From Lutjanus erythropterus (taxonomy: Eukaryota > Chordata > Actinopteri > Lutjaniformes > Lutjanidae): a stretch of DNA of 64,000 nucleotides. Each line of letters begins with the position of its first letter. Positions within the stretch are counted from its first letter, which is position 1. Both the position numbers and the translations under genes were made by a program. This document shows, piece after piece, positions 25,275 to 35,849 of this stretch. The stretch is taken from positions 28,922,298-28,986,297 of the forward strand of contig CM034603.1 in NCBI GenBank assembly GCA_020091685.1. The letters are read 5' to 3'. A model generated the notes under the pieces. That model was not told the DNA's origin. It did not search any database and worked only from the letters and a program-made list of their open reading frames with translations.

Positions 25275-25288
25275 CTGCCACCTGTTGG
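25275..25288 (-). promoter_or_regulatory. CTCF-like motif, reverse
   Basis: On the minus strand the sequence reads CCAACAGGTGGCAG, matching the CTCF core except that position 4 is A rather than C/G. It lies 1.1 kb upstream of mrps14 and points away from the three forward motifs downstream. Confidence 0.35.
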
Positions 25289-25646
25289 TTTTTAGGTAGT
25301 ACTGCAAGGGTCTAAAAATGCAAGTCCCACCTTGAATTGTCTCCTGAAAGAAAAATGATAAACGTGGAGTGTAACCAGCCATTACATAAGTTTAACATGA
25401 CTGTCGTTACCAAATCTAATCTCACAATCACTAAAATCACTTTATAAACATGTAGCAGACAATCAGTTTGCCCGAAAGTATTAGTAGCTTATATTTGCAG
25501 CATAACCTCATCAAAAGAGACACAATCTTGATTATCCATCATCAGAAATTTCAATTTACAACTCTAAATTAGAAACCAACATCTTTGTGTATATATATTT
25601 TATTTATACATGTCGTGTAGAACTGGAAGAATTAGAAAGTACACTG

Positions 25647-26147
25647 TTAAAGGGACAGTTCACCACAAAATCAAAAGAATACATATTTTTACCCTGGCAT
25701 GTAGAAAGTGTGAGTTGCTGAGTTGTGGAGATATAAACCAGTGTCTTCTTCCAAAAATCCTGACCAGTTTACTCAAAACAATCCACAGACCTTGTTGTGA
25801 ACAGCTTCATGTAGGAACTACTTTCTTTCAGCAGTAGAATCTACCAGAACTACTTTATTTATTTTAGAAAAAAGCAGTTCTTGAATGAAACTCCTTGCAA
25901 CAAATGGTGTGGATTACCTGAGTTAACTGGGTCAAGAGATGCTGTTCTTCTTTGTATTTTGAACTTTGAGCACCACAAGTCAAGTGCCATTTAGTCCCAT
26001 TATATTGGAAAGAAGGCAGACATCTCACCAACACAAGAAGACAGCATTTCTACAAAACTCACATCAAAAAAGTCTAGATGGAGAAATAGCACTACAGGTA
26101 AGAGGAAAAATATGTATTTATGATTTTCAGGTGAACTGTCCCTTTAA
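25647..26147. mobile_element. Complete TTAA-flanked non-autonomous DNA transposon
   Basis: 501 bases bounded by perfect 18-bp inverted ends, TTAAAGGGACAGTTCACC and its reverse complement, each including TTAA. TTAA targets are used by piggyBac- and Kolobok-like transposases, but the responsible family cannot be read here because no transposase is encoded. It ends 270 bases before the mrps14 ATG, so it forms the upstream flank of that promoter. Confidence 0.8.
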
Positions 26148-26416
26148 AACAACAAAAGCGCTACAGCTCTAATAGAACAATGGCCAAGAACCAGGGAGAA
26201 GAAAACATTAAATTTGTCAAATAAGAAGCTCATTAAATGTGTATGATAGTCACAAATTGAAAAAACGAGTTCACTATTTTGGTTCATTGGTTGTCCTGTA
26301 CTGTCATTGAATATATTATTAAATATTGATGTGTCATTTCACACTCCTGGTCGATAGGAGGCGATATTTTCAGTGTTCATCATCCTCCTTCGTTGGTTTT
26401 GCACAACAAATCTTTC

Positions 26417-26428
26417 AATATGGCGGCC
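26417..26428 (+). promoter_or_regulatory. YY1-type site overlapping the mrps14 start codon
   Basis: CAATATGGCGGC fits the YY1 consensus AANATGGCGGC, with its ATG serving as the initiator codon of mrps14. YY1 sites placed just downstream of the transcription start are typical of housekeeping and mitochondrial-protein genes. No TATA box is visible close upstream. Binding is inferred from the motif only. Confidence 0.6.
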
Positions 26429-28805
26429 CACAGGATAGCATGTTTAGGGTTAAATGCCCTTTATTCCTCTGTCTGCGCTCCACAGCAGGTAATTCAGATA
26501 TTATCACTTTGTATTTTGTGGTTTAGGTGTTTTAGGTAATAGTGCGTTGCATATCTATGACCGAGGGGTAAAGAAATAATCGTTTTCAGTGTTAGCTACC
26601 AGTCTTATTAGCTTGCTGACGTTAGCTTCGTAGCTAATGCTAGTTAGCCCGCTAATTGACAAGCGTATTTTATATCGTTTTTAATTGGCTGTTAACTACT
26701 TACCTTAAGTGCTACTAACAAGAGAATTGACTTGTGTTGAAATCAAACGTTGCTCACGGTTTGTCTGTGGCAGCTTATTAAAGATTTTAAATAATTTCTG
26801 AAGCTAACGGTGACCTGAAAGGCATCTTCACCTGTGTTACACCATTGAACACCCCTCACATCCTCACATCAGTCACAGAAATGTCAGTCTGCCTGTGCAG
26901 GTCAGGTGAACAACTGGAGAAGATGTCATCAAATATATTTAGATATGCTTTTATTGCCCAAATTCAACACATGAGTTTCAATGTTAACTTGCAGGGATAA
27001 GTGTTACCTTCAATAGTGAATATGTCAGTGCAAGCTATATGTGACTCTGACCAGCGGTTTCAATCTATGAAGAACAGCCTATAGTGTTTGGTTTGGATTT
27101 TCGCAGAACCTTTCATTCTCCGTGTGGTACACAGCGGCATAATATTAGATGTCAATCAATAACAACTGCTGAATACTTGGTGCAGGCCCTGAGGAGCTGC
27201 TGGGGGGCGGTGGAGCAGGTGAGGAGTTACTATGTTGACTGGAGGATGCTGAGGGACCTCAAGAGAAGACAGATGGCCTTTGATTATGCTGATGAGAGGC
27301 TACGAATCAATGCACTGAGGAAGAACACCATCCTGCCCAAAGAGCTGCAGGTACGTTGCAGCATCTCTATTTTTTAGCAGAGCTTAACAGTAATGCCCCT
27401 CAGGTTGCCACTGGCAACAGTTTAGAGAAATTTGCAACAATTTCTTGGCCTTTGGTTGCATTCAGTGGTAACCACATTTTAAACAAATATTAAAGAGGAA
27501 CAACAAACAGCAAAACCTGCACCCCAAAATAAATACATTTATAATAGTTGTTGTATCAGTCATTTTTAAATGATGCTGTTCCAGTCTAAACTGGGACCAG
27601 ACAATGTTGCTCACATGCACACAGAGCATGTTACAAAGCAAATTACGTTGTTTGACTGTGTGTGTGTGTCTGTGTGTCACACAGTCCCTAAAGTACTCAA
27701 CATATAAGGTGACTAAAATGACAACCATATCAGCTTCGGCAATCAAAAGCTGATTCCTTTAGAGCTGGAACTAATGAATATTTTAATTTCTGATTAATCT
27801 GCAGATTATTTTCATGATTAGTTGATAAATTGTTTATACTATCCTCACATTTAAGAAGCTGGAACAAGCAAATATTTGATATTTTTGCTTGAAAAGTGAC
27901 AATCAATCATCAAAATAGTTGAGAATCAATTTTCTTTTGATTGAATGATTGATTAATCGATGAATCAGTTTAGCTCTAGATGATTGCTTGCCAGCCTGCC
28001 AACCAAAAGTAAGTTACCAACCAAAAGTTAAAAGTGAGTGTTTTGCTCATTTTAATTAGTGTTTTGTTGAACTGAACAAAATTGAATGCACTGGAATCAA
28101 ACTGTGATGATATGGTCTTATCATGTTGCTCGTCTGTAATTGTTTGGTGTAAATAAAGATTCAGACCAAGCTGTAATTAAAAATTGACTAAATTAGATAT
28201 TACAGTTTGGTCTCATGTAAATGCAAATCAGTACTACACAATTCAATATTTTGAACATTACTTTAATTACTCAGTATGTCATTTTTGGGATATTTGTTAC
28301 CAGTGCAGGATGAAATCTCTCTTAATCTTAATTATTGTTGGTCAGTTGGAAAAGCGGAGCCTGCATCTTTTCTTCACGTCTCCTGCTGAATGTTTTCTAG
28401 TTGTAGAACAGAGAAGAAGAAGCATGCAGAATATAAGAGTAAAATTTTCATGTCCTGAGTGCAGCAGACAACACAATCTTTCATAGTTTACACTGAAGCT
28501 GTACAGAGTTGTATATCTTGTGTGATCATTATGAGGGATGATTCACAACATCCAGAGTGGTTCCAAATTGTTTCAAATACAAATAAACACTGAATTTCTA
28601 AACGGTTTCATTTTTTTTGCAGGAGATAGCAGATAAAGAAATCGCAGCATTACCCAGGGACAGCTGCCCCGTGAGAATACGCAACAGGTGTGTGATGACG
28701 TCCAGACCTCGAGGAGTGAAGCGGAGGTGGCGACTGAGCCGGATTGTCTTTCGTCAGTTAGCTGACCACAACCAGATGTCTGGGATTCTGAGGGCAAGGT
28801 GGTGA
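26420..28805 (+). CDS. mrps14: Mitochondrial ribosomal protein S14 (uS14m), 3 exons
   Basis: Component of the mitochondrial small ribosomal subunit, needed for translation of mitochondrially encoded proteins. Coding exons are 26420-26488, 27186-27350 and 28623-28805; each junction has GT-AG ends and phase 0, giving 138 residues (human is 128). The first exon encodes an arginine-containing, low-acid leader ([19 protein letters not shown]), as expected of a mitochondrial targeting peptide. Exon 2 carries [14 protein letters not shown] and [20 protein letters not shown]; exon 3 carries [15 protein letters not shown] and [19 protein letters not shown], the conserved uS14 RNA-binding core, and ends in RARW. 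From memory these blocks are close to human MRPS14. The start was chosen because the ATG directly precedes the leader and a clean donor follows it. Next gene downstream in the same orientation is cacybp. Family identity is very secure; the exact leader is slightly less so. Confidence 0.96.
27760..27978. mobile_element. TAGAGCT-ended palindromic MITE in mrps14 intron 2
   Basis: Ends TAGAGCTGGAACTAATGA and TTAGCTCTA; contains ATTAATCTGCAGATTATTTT, CACATTTAAGAAGCTGGAA and GATTAATCGATGAATC, text I recognise from a very common teleost MITE, here internally shortened. Confidence 0.7.
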
Positions 28806-29164
28806 CCAATGGACATTAAAATCGGATCGGATCATGAAAAATCAGAAGATCAGGACATTCAATACAGACAGATTTGTTTTGGACTACATGGAGTCTTTAG
28901 AGGACCTGACTGTAATAAAACAGTTTCACCACTACCCACAAAAGGCTGGAGGGTGTTAGTGTTTAAAATGAATCAACTGAGATTACTGCAACTTATTGTC
29001 AGTATTTTGTTGTGTACGGAGGAAGACATGAATGAATGGATCGTTTCTGTAGATGATGTTCGTCCTGGTCAGTTAGGTCCTTTTCTGTTCTTATGAAAAA
29101 CAACAAAATGCAGAATATTTAACAAGAAAATGTCCATGTAACTTACTGTACTCAGAAATGGATG

Positions 29165-29170
29165 AATAAA
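29165..29170 (+). terminator. mrps14 polyadenylation signal
   Basis: A canonical AATAAA lies 360 bases after the mrps14 stop codon and is followed within 30-50 bases by T/GT-rich sequence, as expected of a cleavage site. The implied 3' UTR is 28806 to about 29190. Confidence 0.6.
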
Positions 29171-29309
29171 TATTGTTGTACATTACAAACTTTTAGTGTG
29201 TTTTAGTTTATTGTACAATGTAGTTGATACAGAAAATAGCAATATTTTAGTGTTATTAGTATAAATATGGTCAAGGTAAACCAGATTCTCCTCCATGAAG
29301 AATGTAAAT

Positions 29310-29560
29310 CACTTTACACTGTAAAAAAAAAAACAAAGGTGTTAGGGAAAACTCAAAATTTCAAGGCAACGTACCACAATAGATTTTTGAGTTTTGAACC
29401 CAACTCACACTTCTGACTTTTGAAATAAACAGCAGTTAACTTTTGTTACCCCCCTTGATAAAAACTTAGGAAGTTTTGCTGACCCATAATCTTCAGTTAA
29501 GATCATTTACTTTACCTGATTAGATAAACTTGAAACTTAAATTTTAAGAAATGTTTTTAA
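29310..29560. repeat. Degraded interspersed repeat after mrps14
   Basis: Contains CACTGTAAAAAAA and TTTTGAACCCAACTCA; the latter recurs at about 39950-39966 in plk3 intron 5 with similar following sequence, showing a shared repeat family. Borders uncertain. Confidence 0.4.
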
Positions 29561-29939
29561 AAAAAGGTATTTCAAGACTTGGTCACAGACTAAGTACATC
29601 ATACAAAACCAGTTCAATAAAGGCACCCCAATAAAACAATCCAACTTTAAAAGCTGCCTGGAATAATGAATAATTATAACAACATCTTGGGATTTAATTT
29701 TGTCTTTCTCCTGCCATCACCATTACCGCTTTTTGTTTGAATGAAAGAGGGAGAGCTTGCTTGTGCTTGGTACAAAGTGTGCCTGGATGACGAATTTCCA
29801 CTTTTACATCAGTCCCATTTGAGAGGAGCTACTGTGATTGGTCTCCTTTTGTGAGGAACACAACATGTGACCAGTTGCATTTTGGAAAAGAAAAAACACC
29901 AACAGCTGACTTCAAAGCTTAGTCAAAAGGTGACAACAA

Positions 29940-30076
29940 CCTTTCTAGAAATGTAGTGGAGTCAAAAGTACAATATTTGTCTTTGAAATGTAGTGGAGTG
30001 AAAGTCATAAGTTTCCCAAAAAAATGTACTTAAGTACGGTACTCAAGTAAATGTACTTAACTACTGTCCACCACTG
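29940..30076. mobile_element. 3' end of the CAGTGGTGG repeat family
   Basis: GTGGAGTCAAAAGTAC, TACTTAAGTACGGTACTC and the terminal CTGTCCACCACTG. CCACCACTG is the exact inverse of the CAGTGGTGG start at 4367, so the two are opposite ends of one family. It lies 230 bases upstream of the cacybp promoter block. Confidence 0.6.
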
Positions 30077-30307
30077 GTCACAGTGAGCTGTGAACCTGAT
30101 TTATCATTATTTATCATTTGTCAAAAATATCTTTCAGATGTTATCATATGAAATATGAAATAAGCTTTTAAACTCTGCAACCATCCAAGTTATTTTACAA
30201 TGTGTGGTCTACAAGGCATGATACAAAAAATAGTCATGTAAAAAAGAACATTTGGTGAGATATTTAAATGTACGCATATATTGTCTGGTCCCAGTTCAGA
30301 CTTCGGT

Positions 30308-30375
30308 CCAGTAGGTGGCGGTAGTGCGCCTATGGGCTGGCTTGCGCCACTAGTCTAACCAAGAAGAAGAAGAAG
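30308..30375 (+). promoter_or_regulatory. cacybp upstream region: CTCF-like core plus (AAG)5
   Basis: CCAGTAGGTGGCGG at 30308-30321 fits the CTCF core CCASYAGRKGGCRS. A GC-rich stretch and five AAG units at 30361-30375 follow. The cacybp ATG is 80 bases further on, so this block probably lies at or just upstream of the transcription start. No TATA box is seen. As I recall, teleost genomes contain many copies of this CTCF-like core joined to an AAG tail, so the block may be a retroposon-derived end used as promoter DNA. Confidence 0.45.
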
Positions 30376-30456
30376 GACTGCAGCGTGAGAGCAGTGAACA
30401 GTTATAAAAACCGTTTCCAAATCTAGGAAATATAACTTATTTATCACAGAGCCTAA

Positions 30457-33400
30457 ATGGATCTAACCGGACAGGTAACACCATGTTTTTATTCAGTTTG
30501 GAATACGCTGACAGGGCAAATCTAGAGTTTATATGGTATTAGCCAGCTGAGGTGTCTTAATTTAGCTGCATCATACCACTGAAAGCAATGCTACATTTGC
30601 TAATACTAGTTAACTTAGCTAGTTAGCAAGCTGCAGCGAACCGGCAAAGTTGTATATTTCTGTCTTATATCTTTAGTGTCAGGAAGTAACTACATTTTGA
30701 AACCAAACTCTATTTTTCAGAGATGATAACATTGCCTGGTCATGTCTGGTGGCATGTGTCAGCAACGTTAGCTAGCTAGCAGTAAATTAGCCTTGACTGG
30801 AGTTCAGCTACTAGAACATTCTAGCGTCATGCTAACGTTAGCTAATGTTGAAGCTCATCATGTGTTATCATGGCATCGGGATGTAAGTGGAGAGATTTCA
30901 ACCAGTATCTGTCTTGAATCCGAGACCGTGAGAGCTAAGACTTAAACGGGGGTCATTATACGGGAGAATGTCCCAGTCTGCTGTAATAGCAAGTTACTTG
31001 CCATCTTATGACTTTCGTTTTCTACAGGTGTAGTGATTAGGTAACGTTAAACGATTCTGTTCCAACAGTGTCACTTCCAAGGAAGTAGTAAACTAATTTA
31101 ACAGGGCAAAAGTAGAAAAAAAAATTAAATACATTGTCCAGTTACAGCCAGGATGATTTGCATCTGATGAGAAGACACAAGACAAAAACAGAAAAATAAG
31201 AAAAATGAATTGTTAGTAGGGCTGTAACAGTTTTATATAAAAAATGTGTTTATAGGCAGGTGCAGTATCAATAATGAATAATTATTGCTTTTCAGAGGTT
31301 AACCTAAAACTAGGGCCAGATCTTTAGTTCTGGAGATCAGTAATAAAAAAACCCTAATTGTTCTAGATACAAGAAACAAAATATAAGCAAGATTTTGTGC
31401 AACCTTTGTGAAGCAAATGATCAGTATTTTTAGCATGAGATGTGAGTAATATATCTATCAACCTCATTTTTCTGTTGATCAACTAATGGAGAATCAATGT
31501 CAGCACTGGATTATAGACTGAGATAAAAATTAGTTGATTGGGGTTGACACATCTAAATAAGATGTTCAATCAAACTGTCAAATTGTTGATGTGCATTTCT
31601 CACTGGTCTGACTCTTGCCCCAATACAGATCAACCAGTTGGAGGCAGATTTGCAGGAGCTCGGGTCACTCTTGGAGAAAGCAGAGAGGAAAAGAGTGCAG
31701 GAGCTGCTAAAGCAGGAGCAGAAGAAGGTGGAGAAGGAGCTTTCAGTCAAACGACAACAAAAGGAGCAACAAGCCAGGAGAGAGGCAGACCCATCTCTTG
31801 CCTCTAAAGCAGCATACACAGTCAAGATCACCAACTACGGTAGAGTGCCAGTGTTTCGTAAAATTGCCAGTACTTGGTGAGAAAGTGCAATAGTTAACAT
31901 GTGTGCAAGACCCGAAAAAGAATTTGAAAATTGTTTACACTTTTGCATCCCCCCTGCAGCATGGGACCAGTCAGAGAAATTTGTTAAAATTTACCTCACA
32001 CTGAAGGATGTGCACAAAATTCCAGCAGAAAATGTGGAGGTCAACTTTACAGAAGGGTAAGGTGATAATTAACATATATATATATGTATATACACAGTGT
32101 TTGTCATTCATTACCTGTCACTAACCATACGCTTGTATTTGCTCCTTCTCGCAGGTCATTTTCTGTGTTGGTAAAGAATCTAGATGGGAAAAACCATCAG
32201 ATGACAGTCCTCAACCTGTTATATGCAATCGATGAAAAGGACAGCTATAAAAAGGTGAATAAAGCCTCTTCCCTGGTTAAAGGAACAGGCTGTGTTTTTG
32301 ATAGAAGTTTGCATGAGTTATTTGCTGTTAAAAAACTGGAAGCAAGAAAGGGGTCTAATTAATTAGATATTTAAGCCATAACATAGCATTAGAATTTAGT
32401 TAATGATGCTTGATTGTTTTGTCACATGTCTTTACATTTTGAAATAATTTTGTTTTAAAAGATTGTTAGCATATTATCACAAACTAGGTGGATAATGTTT
32501 TCTAACATGTATGACTGACCAGTTAGTGGCCACCACAGGGCAGAGAGTAGACTCCAAAATAAGCTTGTCGTAGTAGTCCTTCATTTACCGCATCAGTTTT
32601 TCAAGTGCTTATGGCCAAGGTCCTGTTCAACAGTTGCTGAATAATTCTCCCAGAACCAGCAGCAACAAAGAAAAATGGGCATCTAGCAGCCACTTGCTTG
32701 CCAACTGCTGAATTCAGGCCCAGTCTTGACTTGCGTTTTATACCCTTCAGTTCAATCTGCCAACTTCTGTGGATAAATAGAGCAGCAGTCTTTTTGCTTT
32801 TCAAAAGCCCTGTGACCATCTTTCATCTCTTCAACAGATAAAAACAGACATGGTCCTCGTCATGTGCAAGAAGCAGACAACAAAGAAGTGGGAGTGCCTA
32901 ACAAAGGTGGAAAAACAGTCTAAAGAAAAAGAGTAAGTTCAAAGAAGTATTGATTGATTTTTAGTTCACGTAATTTGCACAAAAGCACTGATTTTAAATG
33001 ACGTTAAAGCCACTGCATGCTTTAAATGCATTTAGTCATGCAAGGTGCTGTGCAATGTATATGATGACAGAGGTGAGCGTTAAACATTAAACACATAGAC
33101 AGAATTCTTTTAAACAATGACGGAAAAATCTGAAGGCCATCCTTCATTTTGACGGATTAAAACACTGAGGGTGATTGACCATAACGAGCTGTTATATCTG
33201 CAGCAGCGAGGGAGAGATCACCTTAAAGCATTTAAAAGATAGAGAATTCTTTAGCCAATTATCACAAACTCACTACAGGGACATTATATATTTCAAGTAG
33301 AAAAAAAATCCATCCAGGAAGGGAGGAGATCAAACAAACTATTTATATACTGGAGAGAAAGCGTGAGAGACAAGCTGCCTCCCTCACACACCACACCTGA

Positions 33401-34523
33401 CTGCCTGCACACAGTGTGAAAGGAGAGGGAACGAGAGAACGAACACTGCTGGCAGAAGAGCCACAGACTGCATTACTCAGAGCAGCATGCATGGGAATAA
33501 ATTACAGTATAATATAATCAAATAACTTTGGTATAAATAAGTCATTAGATTTGTCTTTAGGGCCTGACTGAAGCTGTTTTTGGGGGCTGATACCGATATT
33601 AGGGAGTAAAAACAATTCTGATGTCAATATTTTGAAAAGCACTACGAGTGTCTGCAAAGTTGCTGAACGTAGAAAGAAAGTCACCAGGTTGGTAACACCG
33701 AGCCCAATAATTACGTTGTGGCTGATGAACGAGGTGAAGAAAGAAAGACTGATACAGTGAAGGACAAACAAGTGGCCAAAGCTACATTTATCAGCCAACT
33801 GCAGCTCTTTGTCTTGTCAGCAGACCTCCACTGTTGACATGAAAAGTGGCCACCCGGTTGGTGCCTCTGTTCTTCTTCTCTCTCAATGCCTTATAAATTA
33901 ATAATCTGTAAATTTGTTCTTTATATTAAATATTGCTGTAATCGAGTGTTTGGAAATAGGTCATGTCTCATGATCATTAAAAACATGAAAATTAAAATGA
34001 TTTACAAAAGTAGATTATGAGAGAGTCTAATGCAACCTCTGTATGATGATGTGTATGATTAGTACCACACTACTGATGTCAATGTTGTGTCAGTAGTTAA
34101 GGACACAAAGGTGCCAGTAGTTGTGTAAAACAATTACCATAATTTTCAAACTGTTTGCCAGTAGTCGCAAACACATCTGGCTAATTTCTTCAAGAAGCAG
34201 TCTGAGAAATGCAGTAGCCTGCACATTGAAGTGCAGTACCGTATCTGTGTACCAGGTGTCACTGTATATAATACAGTCTGGGTGCTTACAGACAGGATGA
34301 GAATGAAATCTGCTTTTCCAATAAAGGCCTACAAACTGTTATTTCACCGTCTCTCAACAGAAAGCCCGCTGTAGATGACAATGCGGATCCCAGCGACGGC
34401 CTGATGAGCATGCTGAAGAAGATTTACTCAGAGGGAGACGACGAGATGAAGAGAACCATCAACAAAGCTTGGTCAGAGTCCCAAGAGAAGAAAATACGAG
34501 GAGAGGGCATGATGGACTTCTGA
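30457..34523 (+). CDS. cacybp: Calcyclin-binding protein / Siah-interacting protein, 6 exons
   Basis: Adaptor that links Siah1 and Skp1 in beta-catenin ubiquitination and binds S100A6; cytoplasmic and nuclear. Coding exons are 30457-30474, 31629-31839, 31960-32056, 32155-32254, 32838-32932 and 34361-34523. They join in frame to 227 residues (human 228). Residues 7-60 are a charged helical hairpin ([20 protein letters not shown], then KVEKEL), the Siah-binding dimerisation part. Residues about 69-160 form a CS/p23-like domain ([20 protein letters not shown] and [20 protein letters not shown]). The C terminus is an SGS domain ([20 protein letters not shown], then [12 protein letters not shown]) ending GMMDF. 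Exon 1 codes only six residues; its ATG lies just before a good donor. It starts 1.3 kb after the mrps14 poly(A) signal, and plk3 begins 3 kb downstream. Identification is secure. Confidence 0.96.
33540..33850. repeat. Possible degraded repeat in cacybp intron 5
   Basis: The segment with GGGGGCTGATACCGATATTA followed by GTGTCTGCAAAGTTGCTGAA has the feel of fish interspersed repeats, but I cannot name the family or the ends. Confidence 0.3.
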
Positions 34524-34770
34524 ACTGCACTCACCGCTCTTCCACAGCAGGACCAAGAGACGGCTGTCGGGGACGCAGCCGACATGACTTGAATATTAAA
34601 TGTTAGGGGTTGAAACTAGAGTTCAATATAAAAATCATATTTCCACAAAATTCAGAATATTTAATTTGCAGCTCATCAATAAGGTGTAGGGATTAATGTC
34701 TTAAGCCCTGGATGGCCTCATTTTGGTTCTGGTGTTCTCATAGTCGTGGGACATAATTCATAAACCTCTC

Positions 34771-34776
34771 AATAAA
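34771..34776 (+). terminator. Proximal poly(A) signal candidate of cacybp
   Basis: AATAAA 250 bases after the stop codon. It is the first canonical hexamer downstream of the gene; a second one occurs at 35838-35843, so alternative 3' ends are possible. Confidence 0.45.
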
Positions 34777-34814
34777 TTACACAGAACAAGCCTGATCAAG
34801 TAGAACTGTGCTGT

Positions 34815-34828
34815 CCAGCAGATGGCAG
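34815..34828 (+). promoter_or_regulatory. CTCF-like motif, forward
   Basis: CCAGCAGATGGCAG fits the CTCF core CCASYAGRKGGCRS at every position. It lies just beyond the proximal cacybp poly(A) candidate. Motif only; occupancy unknown. Confidence 0.4.
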
Positions 34829-35837
34829 CCTCAGCACAGCAAGAAAACAGTTCCATCACTATGTTTTTTTTGGTGAAGCCAGCACCGTAATGCAGTTGTT
34901 TTTTCTTGAGATACTTGAGATGAGTACTTCATAGTTTAAATTGGACTGGTGTAAATGAAATAGGTGAGACATGTTCTGTAAAGTCACATCCTAATATTGT
35001 TCCTGTGCAGCTGAACTGAGCTGATACTTAAGATGTTTCTGAGTGTTCGTTTGCCAAAATCATTTCTTCAATAGATATAACCAGAGGGCTCTTCTGACTG
35101 ACTTTTTAAGTCTTTATATCAGCCTGTATTTTTTTTTGTCATTCCATAAATAGATATATCTGCAGAGACAGCACTATTTTTGCATCGCTCCAGTGTAATA
35201 ATTTACATTGTGCATGGGTCTGTATTTTACCCACTCCTGTTACATATTGTAATTCTCTAAAACACATTCTCTGTCATTCCGTAATGTGACAGTTTCCTGC
35301 TGTAATTTCTATTTACAGTTGCACTATTCAAAAGTTGTGATTTTTCCCTCCAACATTTGTGAATATGTAAACATTTAAGTTTGAATTATGTTGATTATTT
35401 TAGTTTTTTGTCATCATCTGACATATTGTTGATCGCCCTCAGGTTGTTCATGAAGTTCTCTCAAATATACATCTTGAACTGACCCTTCTTCACCTCTTCT
35501 TTGTTTGTCTTCTGTTTTTTTGATATCAGAATAGATTTTACATTTTTTTTTAACCAGCCATTGATTAGCCCTATTTGCTTACTCCACTACACATGTTCTT
35601 ATCACGTCTTGATCTTGTTTACTTTTTGTGAAGTAATAATTTAGATATATCTTGGCAGAGACCTGCCTGCTCACAGGAAAGTTGGTATTTTATTTCAAGA
35701 TGGTGACTACTTAAACATAATGTTAATCCATTTTTAAAACTTTTAAAACTCTCACAATCCATTAGGGCAGATCAATCTCCAAAGTATTGATACTGCTGAT
35801 ACACAAGTCTAACCTCAGTAGGATTGATCATTATCTA

Positions 35838-35843
35838 AATAAA
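35838..35843 (+). terminator. Distal poly(A) signal candidate of cacybp
   Basis: Second canonical AATAAA, 1.3 kb past the cacybp stop. Use would give a long AT-rich 3' UTR. Sequence alone cannot decide between this and the proximal signal. Confidence 0.3.
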
Positions 35844-35849
35844 TAGACC

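Larger units (their letters stand above)
21237..25646. other. Intergenic stretch, no gene recognised
   Basis: AT-rich sequence containing the nested hairpin at 23796-23878 and the reverse CTCF-like motif at 25275. Short ORFs have no domains. Confidence 0.4.
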
